Shown here: one piece after another, positions 23,972 through 32,230 of the stretch
Numbering within the stretch: position 1 is the first letter of the stretch
How the letters are laid out: each line of letters opens with the position of its first letter
NCBI GenBank assembly: GCA_038745585.1
Contig: JBCDLH010000007.1
Span: forward strand, 124,001-188,000
Direction: 5' to 3'
DNA: 64,000 bases
DNA from: HLUCCA09 sp038745585
GTDB taxonomy: Bacteria > Pseudomonadota > Alphaproteobacteria > Rhodobacterales > Rhodobacteraceae
Notes under the pieces: generated by a model
Told to the model about the DNA's origin: nothing
Seen by the model: only the letters and a program-made list of their open reading frames with translations
Databases searched by the model: none
Translations under genes and position numbers: made by a program

Positions 23972-25363
23972 TTGATCGGGCGGCGCGAACCGCCCTCGGA
24001 CGCGGAGCGTCCGGGCGAGCCACGCAGCTTTGACGACTTCGACCTGCGCATTGGCGACGTCATGCGCGGCGAGCGCGCGACCCTCGGTAAATCTCTCCTC
24101 GACGTGCAGCGTGAGCTGAAGATCAAAGCGACCTACATCGCCGCGATCGAGAATGCCGACATCTCTGCGTTTGAAACGACGGGGTTCATTGCCGGCTATG
24201 TTCGCTCCTATGCCCGGTACCTTGGGCTCGACCCGGAGTGGACGTTCGAGACTTTCTGCGAAGAGTCGGGCTTCACGCCGGTCACCGGCATGGAGAAAGT
24301 CTTTCCTAACGGCGCGGGCGGCAAGGGCCGGATCAAGGGGCCCGTCTTTCGCCGGGCGCCGGAGGGACGCGTCGGAGGCGAGCGGGACCCGATCGCGCAG
24401 CCGCGCGTCTCCTATCTCCCCGCCCAACGCAGTCCGCTCTCTTCGCTGGAGCCACGCGCCATCGGCTCGATCCTGGTGCTCCTTCTGCTCATTACGGGGA
24501 TCGGCTACGGCGGCTGGTCTGTGCTCAAGGAAGTGCAGCGCGTGACTGTCGCCCCGGTCGAGCGGGCGCCCAACGCCGTCGCTCAGATCGACCCGCTGGA
24601 GGGCGTGACCTTCGAGGGCGATGACGAGGCGCCCGAATTTGCTGGCATCTCCGCTGCCACGCCCGATGCGCTCGCCGAACTCTACCGACCGCAAACGCTC
24701 GAAACCCCTGTCATGATCGCGCGCGACGGCCCGATTGCCTCAATCAACCCTGAGGAGATTGGCGCGCTCGCGAGCAGTGGGGTCCCTGGCGGGGGTGTTG
24801 CGCCGATCTCGCCCTCCGGCCTCTACGCCCCCCCGGCGGGAACGCCTTCCGCGCCTGAGGCGGCCTTTACCAGTGCGACAACGGCCCCCGGGTTCGGGTC
24901 GGATCCAGGTTCAGGTTCAGATCTAGGGCCTGAGACCGAGCTTGCCTTTGCCGAGCCCGGCGCGACGCCGCGGGTCACCGAAGACATCCCCGAAGTGATG
25001 CTCATCGCTGTCCGCGAGGCATGGGTCCGCGTGCGCGCGGGTGACGGCTCGGTTCTGCTGGAACGGATCATGCAGCCCGGCGACAGCTGGATTGTTCCGA
25101 CCGCAGATGACGCGCCGACCCTTCGGACAGGCGCCGCTGGCGCAGTCTTTTTCACAGTAAACGGGCAGACCTTTGGACCGGCCGGGCCAGACGGCGCGGT
25201 CGTCGACCAGATCGCGCTCAGCTCGCAAGACCTCACGCAGGAATTCGCACGCGTCGACACGACCGAAGACGCCGTGGCGCGCGAAGCGGTCGCCTTTGCC
25301 GAGGCGGCGCTCACGGCGCAAGGGGAGCCTGCGGAGACGAGCGACGCACCCATCGCCGAGTAG
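23972..25363 (+). CDS. RodZ-like helix-turn-helix membrane protein with DUF4115 domain
   Basis: A 463-residue protein beginning with TTG. Residues about 20-110 form an XRE-like helix-turn-helix of the RodZ type ('SLLDVQRELKIKATYIAAIE', 'FIAGYVRSYARYLGLDP'). There is one transmembrane segment at about 165-185 ('AIGSILVLLLLITGIGYGGW'), a long Pro/Gly/Ala-rich linker including Gly-Ser-Asp repeats, then a periplasmic DUF4115 domain ('EAWVRVRAGDGSVLLERIMQ'). RodZ links MreB to cell-wall synthesis; this placement upstream of ispG is common in Alphaproteobacteria. No ATG lies in a better position, but the exact start is uncertain. Confidence 0.85.
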   Translation: MIGRREPPSDAERPGEPRSFDDFDLRIGDVMRGERATLGKSLLDVQRELKIKATYIAAIENADISAFETTGFIAGYVRSYARYLGLDPEWTFETFCEESGFTPVTGMEKVFPNGAGGKGRIKGPVFRRAPEGRVGGERDPIAQPRVSYLPAQRSPLSSLEPRAIGSILVLLLLITGIGYGGWSVLKEVQRVTVAPVERAPNAVAQIDPLEGVTFEGDDEAPEFAGISAATPDALAELYRPQTLETPVMIARDGPIASINPEEIGALASSGVPGGGVAPISPSGLYAPPAGTPSAPEAAFTSATTAPGFGSDPGSGSDLGPETELAFAEPGATPRVTEDIPEVMLIAVREAWVRVRAGDGSVLLERIMQPGDSWIVPTADDAPTLRTGAAGAVFFTVNGQTFGPAGPDGAVVDQIALSSQDLTQEFARVDTTEDAVAREAVAFAEAALTAQGEPAETSDAPIAE

Positions 25364-25386
25364 CCGAAACGTAGCAGACCGGTCCC

Positions 25387-25641
25387 GTCAGATCACTGGC
25401 CCCGTCAGATCACTGGCCCCGTCAGATCACTGGCCCCGTCAGATCACTGGCCCCGTCAGATCACTGGCCCCGTCAGATCACTGGCCCCGTCAGATCACTG
25501 GCCCCGTCAGATCACTGGCCCCGTCAGATCACTGGCCCTGTCAGATCACTGGCCCTGTGTGTTCACTGGGCCGAGCAGATCGTGAGCCCGGCCAGAATGC
25601 GTGACCTGTCAATTCACTGGCCCTGTGAGATCGCACGGCAC
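25387..25641. repeat. 17-bp minisatellite upstream of ispG, 15 units
   Basis: Tandem repeat of gtcagatcactggcccc, with units beginning at 25387 and every 17 bp thereafter. The first eight copies are identical and the next two differ only in their last base. The copies at 25557, 25574 and 25591 are degraded, 25608 is again close to consensus, and 25625 is degraded; all remain in phase. Because 17 is not a multiple of three, the array is open in several frames and gives an artificial 17-residue periodic peptide. It fills most of the gap between the RodZ-like gene and ispG and ends 77 bp before the ispG ATG. Confidence 0.95.
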
Positions 25642-25718
25642 CTGTGCCTGCTGGCGTTGCACGAGCCCATACCGCGGCCTATGTTCAGGGCGGGATGCGA
25701 TCCGCTTAAAGGGGCCCC

Positions 25719-26876
25719 ATGTCGCTCAATCACATTCGCCCGTGGCGCAACATCTATCGCCGCACCTGCCGTCAGATTTCTGTGGGTGCAGTAAAGGTCG
25801 GAGGCGACGCGCCGATCAGCGTTCAGACGATGACAAATACGCCCACGACCGACGTCAAAGCGACCGTCGAACAGGTGCTGGCCTGCGCCGAAGCCGGGGC
25901 CGACATCGTGCGCGTTTCCGTCCCCGACAAGACAAGCTCGACTGCGTTGAAAGAGATCGTACGCGAGAGCCCGGTGCCGATCGTTGCCGACATTCACTTT
26001 CACTACAAACGCGGGGTCGAGGCCGCCGAGGCCGGCGCGTCCTGCCTGCGGATCAATCCAGGCAATATCGGCAACGCGGATCGCGTCAAAGAGGTCATCA
26101 AGGCAGCGCGCGACCATGAGTGTTCGATCCGGATCGGCGTGAATGCCGGCAGCCTCGAAAAGCACCTTCTGGAAAAATATGGCGAGCCGTGCCCCGATGC
26201 GATGGTCGAGAGCGGGCTCGATCACATCAAGATCTTGCAGGACAACGACTTTCACGAGTTCAAGATCTCCTGCAAAGCCTCCGACGTCTTCCTCGCGGCT
26301 GCGGCCTATCAGCAGATTGCCGACGCCACCGACTGTCCGATCCATCTGGGGATCACCGAGGCCGGGGCCTTTACCTCGGGCACTATCAAGTCCGCCATCG
26401 GTTTGGGCAACCTCCTTTGGATGGGGATCGGCGACACGATCCGCGTGTCGCTCTCGGCCGATCCGGTCGAAGAGGTGAAGGTCGGCTATGAGATCCTGAA
26501 GGCGCTCGGGCTGCGCCACCGAGGCGTGAACATCATCTCTTGCCCGTCCTGCGCGCGCCAAGGCTTTGACGTGATCAAGACGGTGGAGACGCTGGAAAAG
26601 CGGCTCGAACATATCAAGACGCCGATGTCGCTGTCGATTATCGGTTGCGTGGTGAACGGGCCCGGCGAAGCGCTGATGACCGATGTCGGCTTCACGGGCG
26701 GCGGGGCTGGATCCGGCATGGTTTATCTCGCGGGCAAGCAGAGCCACAAGATGTCCAACGAGCAGATGATCGACCATATCGTCGAGGAGGTCGAGAAACG
26801 TGCGGAGGTCCTCGAAGGCCAGCGCGCGGCGGAGGAGACCGAACGCGCGGACAGCGTTACCGAACCGGCGGAGTAG
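25719..26876 (+). CDS. ispG: 4-hydroxy-3-methylbut-2-enyl diphosphate synthase
   Basis: The penultimate step of the MEP isoprenoid pathway: reductive conversion of MEcPP to HMBPP using a 4Fe-4S cluster. The 385-residue two-domain protein has the TIM-barrel signatures 'SVQTMTNTPTTDV', 'VPIVADIHFHYKRGVEAAE' and 'CLRINPGNIGN'. The cluster ligands are in 'IISCPSCARQGFDV' (two Cys) and 'IIGCVVNGPGEA' (one Cys) plus a conserved Glu. It starts with ATG at 25719 downstream of a 17-bp minisatellite, and a second array begins about 90 bp after its stop. Confidence 0.97.
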   Translation: MSLNHIRPWRNIYRRTCRQISVGAVKVGGDAPISVQTMTNTPTTDVKATVEQVLACAEAGADIVRVSVPDKTSSTALKEIVRESPVPIVADIHFHYKRGVEAAEAGASCLRINPGNIGNADRVKEVIKAARDHECSIRIGVNAGSLEKHLLEKYGEPCPDAMVESGLDHIKILQDNDFHEFKISCKASDVFLAAAAYQQIADATDCPIHLGITEAGAFTSGTIKSAIGLGNLLWMGIGDTIRVSLSADPVEEVKVGYEILKALGLRHRGVNIISCPSCARQGFDVIKTVETLEKRLEHIKTPMSLSIIGCVVNGPGEALMTDVGFTGGGAGSGMVYLAGKQSHKMSNEQMIDHIVEEVEKRAEVLEGQRAAEETERADSVTEPAE

Positions 26877-26963
26877 GACGGCTGCGGCGGCAGCGTGGAG
26901 GCGTTCCCGTTCGTAACGCCTCGCGGTTGTGATCCTAGCCCGAGCGCGCCGACCTGGCGTCGT

Positions 26964-27171
26964 AGGTGGCTGCTCCGACCGGAGGCCGTAGTCAACCGTT
27001 CCGGCGAAGGGCCGAATTCGGCTGTTCTCGCTAGCGGAATTGGTCGGTTGCTTCGACTAGAGGGATCGGTCGGTTGCTCTCGCTAGAGGAATTGGTCGGT
27101 TGCTTCGACTTAAGGTACTGGTCGGGTACTCTCGCTCGCGGCCGAGGTCGGCTGCTCCGACTAGGGGTCGT
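26964..27171. repeat. 26-bp minisatellite with 52-bp higher-order period
   Basis: Eight diverged units of about 26 bp start near 26964, 26990, 27016, 27042, 27068, 27094, 27120 and 27146, most opening with 'ggtcggttgc' or a close variant. Two types alternate: A, with 'cttcgact' or 'ctccgac' in the middle, and B, with 'tctcgct' (degraded in the second unit). The true period is therefore a 52-bp dimer. The tetranucleotide CTAG, normally rare in such genomes, recurs at the same place in several units. The last unit covers the final codons and the stop of the minus-strand cupin gene (27161-27171). Confidence 0.85.
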
Positions 27172-27559
27172 AGTCCGCGTCCGTCACATGCTCCAACCAG
27201 TCGACGTTTGAGCCGGTCGCGTCCGCTTCTTGCAGAGCGATATGGGTCATGGCGGTCGTTGCCGTCGCCCCGTGCCAATGCTTGACGCCGGGCTCGAACC
27301 ACACCCGGTCGCCCGCGCGGATCGTCTCACGGGGACCGCCATCGACTTGCGCCCAGCCAACCCCCGCCGTCACAAGCAGCGTTTGACCCAAGGGATGGGT
27401 GTGCCAGGCCGTGCGCGCGCCGGGCTCGAACGTCACGGTCACGCCCCTGAGCCGTGCGGGATCGGGCGTGGCGAAGCGCCCCTCCATCCGCACCCGACCG
27501 GTGAAGTAGGCATCTGGCCCTGTGGCCGTTTCCGCCTCTTCGGGGCGAACGATCTCCAT
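27161..27559 (-). CDS. cupin protein of the metal-dependent hydroxynitrile-lyase-like type
   Basis: A 132-residue single-domain cupin. The metal-binding motifs 'FEPGARTAWHTHPLGQTLLV' (two His and a Gln) and 'PGVKHWHGATATTAMTH' (further His) closely resemble the small manganese cupins with (R)-hydroxynitrile lyase activity described from Granulicella, including the 'WLEHVTDADY' end. The natural substrate of such cupins is generally unknown. Its start is two bases from the DsbA-like gene stop, so the two are probably cotranscribed. Its last codons lie within the 26-bp repeat array. Confidence 0.8.
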   Translation of the reverse strand: MEIVRPEEAETATGPDAYFTGRVRMEGRFATPDPARLRGVTVTFEPGARTAWHTHPLGQTLLVTAGVGWAQVDGGPRETIRAGDRVWFEPGVKHWHGATATTAMTHIALQEADATGSNVDWLEHVTDADYDP

Positions 27560-27561
27560 CC

Positions 27562-28347
27562 TCAGCCCTCCGTGCGCTCCGCCTCGACCATCTCGCGCAG
27601 TCCGTCGAGCGGAACATAGCCGCGCACGAGCTGCCCGCCGAGCACATAGGTCGGCGTGCCTTGGATCTGAAGCGCCTGGGCCAGCGCGTGGTTCGCGCGG
27701 ATCACGTCGGTGACTTCCTCGTCCTCCATCTTGGCCACGATCGCGTCGGCATCGAGGCCAAGATCGACAGCCACAAGCTCAAGCGCCAGCGGGTTCATAT
27801 CGCCACGCATGGTGATCAGCGCATCATGGACGTCCTTATAGGCCGCGTCGCCCGCAATCATCTTTGTCGCGATGGCAAAGCGCGAGGCGAGTACCGATTG
27901 CTCACCGAGGATCGGGAACTCCTTCACGACAATGCGGATGTTACCGTCGCTTTCGACAAGCTCCTGCACTTCGGGAAAGGCCCGCCGGCAAAAGCCGCAG
28001 CGGTAGTCAATGAACTCGACCAGGGTGATGTCGCCCTCGGGGTTGCCGCCCTCCCAGGCATGCGGGCTCTCAAAGAGCGCCTCGGCATTCGCCTGGACCA
28101 TCAGATCGTCCATCTCGGCCTGCGCTGCGGCTTCGCGCGCCTCCAGAACTTCAAGCGCTTCCATCAGCACTTCGGGGTTTTCGAGGAGATAGGCGCGGAT
28201 CTCGGCGCGAAAGGCCTCTCGCTCTGCGTCGCTCATCTCCTCAGCGGCTTGGCCGAGGGCCGTGATGGGCAGTGCTGCGAGCGGGAGGGCGGCGAGCGCG
28301 GCGGTCAGCAGGGCGGCGCGGGGCAGGCGGAAAAGGAAGGACGTCAT
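27562..28347 (-). CDS. DsbA-family thiol:disulfide oxidoreductase
   Basis: A 261-residue periplasmic protein. A signal peptide (hydrophobic residues about 10-32) is followed by an N-terminal helical segment rich in Glu/Ala (DSBA-like scaffold, residues about 36-95) and a thioredoxin-fold domain with 'FIDYRCGFCRRAFPEV' (C117 and C120) and the cis-proline loop 'IQGTPTYVLGG'. This layout resembles the Com1/ScsC/DsbD-gamma group of oxidoreductases or isomerases. A longer frame begins at 28464, but the ATG at 28347 starts the signal peptide. It lies four bases downstream of the M48 protease stop on the same strand. Confidence 0.88.
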   Translation of the reverse strand: MTSFLFRLPRAALLTAALAALPLAALPITALGQAAEEMSDAEREAFRAEIRAYLLENPEVLMEALEVLEAREAAAQAEMDDLMVQANAEALFESPHAWEGGNPEGDITLVEFIDYRCGFCRRAFPEVQELVESDGNIRIVVKEFPILGEQSVLASRFAIATKMIAGDAAYKDVHDALITMRGDMNPLALELVAVDLGLDADAIVAKMEDEEVTDVIRANHALAQALQIQGTPTYVLGGQLVRGYVPLDGLREMVEAERTEG

Positions 28348-28351
28348 AGGC

Positions 28352-29707
28352 TCAATTCCTTCTGTCTTGGGTTGCTGCGGCGTTTGCGATATCCTGCGCA
28401 CGCTGCCAGCCGGCCGAGCCGCGCGGCAAGAGGCCAGTGGCACGCTTGGCATGGATGGCAGCATCCTTCAACCGGCCGCCCAGGGCATAGCGCTCGGCGG
28501 TCGAGAGCGAAGCGGCCCCACGCTGGCCGAGACGGGCTTGGACCTGGGCGAGATCGCGTAGGAGCGCAGGGTTGTACGGATCGCGCGCGCGGGCGCGGCT
28601 CAACACGTCGAGCGCGCGGGCGTCGTTTATCCCGGTCGCGAGGAGCGCGCGGCCATAGCCCGCGGCAATCAGCGGCTCGGAGGGCGCAAGCTCAGCCGCG
28701 CGTGCATAGGAATTGGCGGAGGCCGCGAATTGCCGCCCGTGGAACAGGACCCAGCCACGGAGCTCATGCGCGTAGGGGTCGGACGGGCGCTTGGCGATCA
28801 GCGCATCTGCGGCTGCGAGCGCGTTCGTGGCATCGGCGGCCTGGCTGTGGGCAACGGCCCGGGCCACGAGCGCGGCATCCGAGGTGTCGCCGGGCGAAAT
28901 GCGGCGCAGCGTCCAGCTCGGGTTGCGCAGAAAAGCCGAAAGCTTGGCCTGGGAGCGGGTGAACCAATAGCGGGCGTTCGGATCCGGAGCGTCGACCTCC
29001 TGAAACGCGGCGGCAAAGCCGCGGACGGCGCGGATACGGTCGGCCGAGAGCGGGTGCGTACGGACATAGGCGTCCTGCCGGCGCGGGCTGAGTGCCTCCT
29101 GGCCGCGGAAGATCTCTAGGACTTCGACCATACCGGTCGGGTCGATATTGGCGCGGGCAAGATAGCGGATGCCCGATTGGTCGGCGGCGATTTCCTCGGC
29201 CCGTGTATGGGCGAGAAAGCTGCGCATGGCCGAGCTCTGGCTGCCGATGGCGAGGCCTGCCGCCGCCGCCGGGCTTTCGCTGGCAACCGCTGCTGAGAGC
29301 GCGAGCCCCAGAAGCGCGACGTTGCGTGCGGCGCGCATATTGGCGGCGCGGCGGGTAATATGGCCGTTTGCGATATGGGCGACCTCGTGCGCGATCACGG
29401 CCTGAAGCATCTCTGGCCGTTTCATCTTGAGAATGAGGCCCGAGGTCAGAAAAATCGCCCGCCCGTCGATGACGAAGGCATTGGGCGCGCTGTCACGGAT
29501 GATGATGATCCGCACCTGCGCCGGAGAGAGGCCCGCGGCGGCGATCACCGGGCGGGCAAGCTCGCGCAGTGCCCGCTCGGTTTCGGCATCGCGCAAAAGC
29601 GTTTGCGCCGCAGCGGGCTGCGCCAGCGGAACCAGGAGCAGCGCGGCCGCAAAGGCGCCAAGGAGCGCCCCCTTTAGGCGCGAGACGATGCGGTGGATCG
29701 GTTCGAT
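28352..29707 (-). CDS. M48-family metalloprotease with TPR repeats (atypical ATC start proposed)
   Basis: A periplasmic zinc protease resembling BepA/YfgC. The zinc motif 'AVIAHEVAHIANGH' and the third ligand region 'TRAEEIAADQSGIRYLARA' are intact, and the C-terminal half carries tetratricopeptide repeats ('YAHELRGWVLFHGRQFAASA', 'PLIAAGYGRALLATG'). The frame upstream of the first conventional start (TTG at 29596) encodes a clear signal peptide ('GALLGAFAAALLLVPLAQPA') but has no ATG, GTG or TTG before the upstream stop. An ATC at 29707-29705 lies 8 bases after a strong GGAGGT ribosome site, and I propose it as the start (451 residues). A sequencing error or point mutation of ATG is the alternative. 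Confidence 0.8.
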   Translation of the reverse strand: MEPIHRIVSRLKGALLGAFAAALLLVPLAQPAAAQTLLRDAETERALRELARPVIAAAGLSPAQVRIIIIRDSAPNAFVIDGRAIFLTSGLILKMKRPEMLQAVIAHEVAHIANGHITRRAANMRAARNVALLGLALSAAVASESPAAAAGLAIGSQSSAMRSFLAHTRAEEIAADQSGIRYLARANIDPTGMVEVLEIFRGQEALSPRRQDAYVRTHPLSADRIRAVRGFAAAFQEVDAPDPNARYWFTRSQAKLSAFLRNPSWTLRRISPGDTSDAALVARAVAHSQAADATNALAAADALIAKRPSDPYAHELRGWVLFHGRQFAASANSYARAAELAPSEPLIAAGYGRALLATGINDARALDVLSRARARDPYNPALLRDLAQVQARLGQRGAASLSTAERYALGGRLKDAAIHAKRATGLLPRGSAGWQRAQDIANAAATQDRRN

Positions 29708-29786
29708 TGCCCCTCACCTCCGGGATGGTTGACGGCGCGTGCCCACCTCTATAGCGGCCCATGGGCGCAAGTCTATGGAGGCCGCC

Positions 29787-30926
29787 ATGCGGGCATCAAC
29801 CCGGAGCGCTGTCGATCCCTTTATCGTGATGGATGTGATGGAAGCCGCACGGCGCCGCGAAGCCGAGGGGCACCGTGTCATCCATATGGAAGTGGGCCAA
29901 CCCTGCACGCCCGCGCCCCAAGGCGCGCGTAAAGCGCTCGCCGCGGCGCTGGAAGAGGCGCCGCTCGGCTACACGGTCGCCCTTGGCTTGCCCGCGCTGC
30001 GCGCTCGGATCGCGCGGCTCTACGCCGACTGGTATGGGCTGGACATCAACCCCGAGCGGGTGATCGTCACGCCCGGCGCGTCGGGCGGTTTCATCCTCGC
30101 CTTCACCGCGCTCTTCGACGCCGGCGAGCGCATCGGCCTCGGTCTGCCCGGCTATCCATCCTATCGGCATATCCTGACCGCGCTGTCGCTCCGCCCGGTG
30201 GGTCTTGAGACGCAGGCCAGGCACCGCTATCGGCCGTTGCCGGAGGACGTGCCCGAGGGGCTTGCGGGCCTCATCGTGGCCTCGCCCGCCAACCCGTCCG
30301 GAACGATGCTCGCCCGCGCCGACCTCGCCGCTCTGATCGCGCGCTGCGAAGAGATTGGGGCCGCGTTCATCTCCGACGAGATCTATCACGGCCTGCACTA
30401 TGATGCGCCCGCCGTCTCGGCGCTTGAGGTCTCTGACAACGTCGTCGTCATCAACTCGTTTTCGAAGTACTTTTCGATGACAGGCTGGCGCATTGGCTGG
30501 ATGATCGTGCCCGAGACCGAGATCCGGACCTATGAGCGGTTGGCGCAGAACCTCTTCATCTGCCCCTCCCATGCGAGCCAGGTCGCAGCACGCGCGGCGA
30601 TGGATTGCGCCCCCGAGCTCGACGCCAACCGTGCCATTTATGCTCAGAACCGGAGACTGATGCTGGAGGGGCTCCCGAAAGCGGGATTGCCGCGTTTTGC
30701 GCCGCCCGATGGCGCGTTCTACGCCTACGCCGATGTGAGCGCCTTTGGCGCGGACAGCCGTGCGTTGGCAGCGCGGATCCTCGACGAGGCGGGTGTTGCG
30801 GTGACCCCGGGGCTCGACTTTGATCCGGCGCGCGGCGCTTCGATGTTGCGGCTCAGCTACGCCGCGGGCAGCGCCGACGTCGCCGAAGGGCTCGAGCGGC
30901 TCGCCGCGTTTTTCGCGCGCGGATGA
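29787..30926 (+). CDS. class I/II PLP-dependent aminotransferase
   Basis: A 379-residue fold-type I aminotransferase of the aspartate-aminotransferase family. Signatures are 'VEVGQP'-type N-terminus ('HMEVGQPCTPAPQGARKALA'), 'PGASGGFILAF', 'VASPANPSGTML', 'FISDEIYHGLHYD' and the PLP lysine in 'INSFSKYFSMTGWRIGW'. The C-terminus has the conserved Arg region 'GASMLRLSYA'. ATG 29787 was selected because a GGAGG site lies just upstream; in-frame Mets at 29775 and 29739 are possible. The amino-donor specificity cannot be read from the sequence. Its stop overlaps the possible upstream start of the next gene. Confidence 0.88.
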   Translation: MRASTRSAVDPFIVMDVMEAARRREAEGHRVIHMEVGQPCTPAPQGARKALAAALEEAPLGYTVALGLPALRARIARLYADWYGLDINPERVIVTPGASGGFILAFTALFDAGERIGLGLPGYPSYRHILTALSLRPVGLETQARHRYRPLPEDVPEGLAGLIVASPANPSGTMLARADLAALIARCEEIGAAFISDEIYHGLHYDAPAVSALEVSDNVVVINSFSKYFSMTGWRIGWMIVPETEIRTYERLAQNLFICPSHASQVAARAAMDCAPELDANRAIYAQNRRLMLEGLPKAGLPRFAPPDGAFYAYADVSAFGADSRALAARILDEAGVAVTPGLDFDPARGASMLRLSYAAGSADVAEGLERLAAFFARG

Positions 30927-30946
30927 GGGGCGGATTGGCACCAGAC

Positions 30947-31870
30947 ATGCTCACGCGGCGCGCGCTCCTCGGCGGGATGCTGGCGCTTGCGGGATGCGGG
31001 CCGCGGCCCCTCGGCGCACCCGAGCCGCTCGGCGCCGTGCGCCTGGAGGCGGGCCAGATCGAGGGCGAGGGCGGCACGGCACTCGCGCTGAGCGCTTGGG
31101 CCCCTGCCGGTCGGCCGCGCGCGATGATCCTCGCGCTTCACGGCTACGGCGATACGGCGCAGACGACCTACGACGCCGCGGCGCGGTTTTGGGCTGCGCG
31201 GGGCCTGCTGACCTATGGCTATGACCATCGCGGCTTTGGCGAGAACGCCACGCGGCGGCAATGGCCGGGGGCCGAGATCCTCGCCGCAGATGCAGTCGCA
31301 ATTGCCGCGGCGCTGCGCGCCCGGCACCCCGGTTTACCGCTCACGGTGATCGGGCATTCGATGGGCGGTGGCGTTGCTTTGGCAGCGGCGGGCGAGGGCC
31401 TTGCCGCGGACCGCTTGGTTCTTGCCGCGCCCGCGATCGCCGGGGGTCGCAACCTTTCGCCCGCGCTGCGGGCCGGCGGTTGGGCGCTTGGGGCGTTTAC
31501 GCCGAACCGGCGGTTCACGGGCGACGGTGTCGTCTCGCTCCAGCCGAGCGACAATATCGCGGCGATGCGCGCGGCGGCCGAGAGCCCCTGGCATTACAGC
31601 GATGCGTCCGGGCGCGAGCTTTGGGGCCTGGTGCGCGTGTCTGACCGGGCGGCGCGCGCCGCGCCGCGGGTGCGGCAGCCAACGCTGACGCTGATGGGCG
31701 AAAAGGACGAATATATCCCTGTCGGCGCGGTGCGGGCCGTGCATGAGCAGATCGCGGGCGCGGAGGGTTTCGTGCTCTATCCCGAAGGTTGGCACTGGCT
31801 CTTCCGCGATCTCCAGGCCGAGGCGGTCTGGCGGGATGTGGCGCGGTTTGCTTTGGCCACCAGCATATAG
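30947..31870 (+). CDS. alpha/beta hydrolase, putative lipoprotein (lysophospholipase-like)
   Basis: A 307-residue protein with an N-terminal 'TRRALLGGMLALAGCG' sequence that looks like a lipoprotein signal (lipobox Leu-Ala-Gly-Cys), possibly Tat-directed by the paired Arg. The alpha/beta-hydrolase core shows 'ILALHGYGDTAQ', 'YGYDHRGFGEN', the nucleophile elbow 'VIGHSMGGGVAL', the acid region 'LMGEKDEYIPV' and a terminal His in 'EGWHWLF'. It resembles monoglyceride lipases and lysophospholipases. An alternative ATG at 30923 overlaps the aminotransferase stop (ATGA) and would add 8 residues; the two genes are in any case probably cotranscribed. Confidence 0.85.
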   Translation: MLTRRALLGGMLALAGCGPRPLGAPEPLGAVRLEAGQIEGEGGTALALSAWAPAGRPRAMILALHGYGDTAQTTYDAAARFWAARGLLTYGYDHRGFGENATRRQWPGAEILAADAVAIAAALRARHPGLPLTVIGHSMGGGVALAAAGEGLAADRLVLAAPAIAGGRNLSPALRAGGWALGAFTPNRRFTGDGVVSLQPSDNIAAMRAAAESPWHYSDASGRELWGLVRVSDRAARAAPRVRQPTLTLMGEKDEYIPVGAVRAVHEQIAGAEGFVLYPEGWHWLFRDLQAEAVWRDVARFALATSI

Positions 31871-32230
31871 CCCATTTTCCCAAGATCGCGGTGAAATGAG
31901 CGGGGCGGGAGCCGGGACAGTGCCGTCTTGCGGGGTGGCGCCGCCGCGTTTGCACTGGGGCGAATTATCCCAGCCACCTGTCTCCCTGCGCTGAGTTCTG
32001 CGCATGCGTCGACCAAGCGCCGCGCCGTGGGGGTCGGACGGCGCTGGCCCGGCGGCCTCCCGGCCTCTATTGCGCGCCAAGGAGCGTTGCTTTCCGCGCG
32101 TGCGTGAACCCCCAGCTGCCGACCGTTGCCCCTGGCAAACAGGCGCCCGGTACAAGTGGTCTCGCGAGCACACCTTTTCGCACGGGGCGCGAGCCTGTAT
32201 AGGTTGAGCCAAATCGAACGGGGCACGTCC
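31871..32230. other. intergenic region upstream of PBP1A
   Basis: 360 bp without a convincing gene; the open frames are shadows. Near its end 'tataggt' at about 32195 could be a -10 element for the PBP1A gene. No terminator or structured RNA is evident. Confidence 0.4.

Noticed and set aside
25173..25604. Periodic 17-residue peptide repeat in the 17-bp array
   Set aside because: An inevitable product of a 17-bp repeat without stops; starts inside the RodZ-like gene in another frame and lacks a ribosome site.
25387..25641. CRISPR array
   Set aside because: Units of 17 bp are directly adjacent without spacers, and no cas genes are present.
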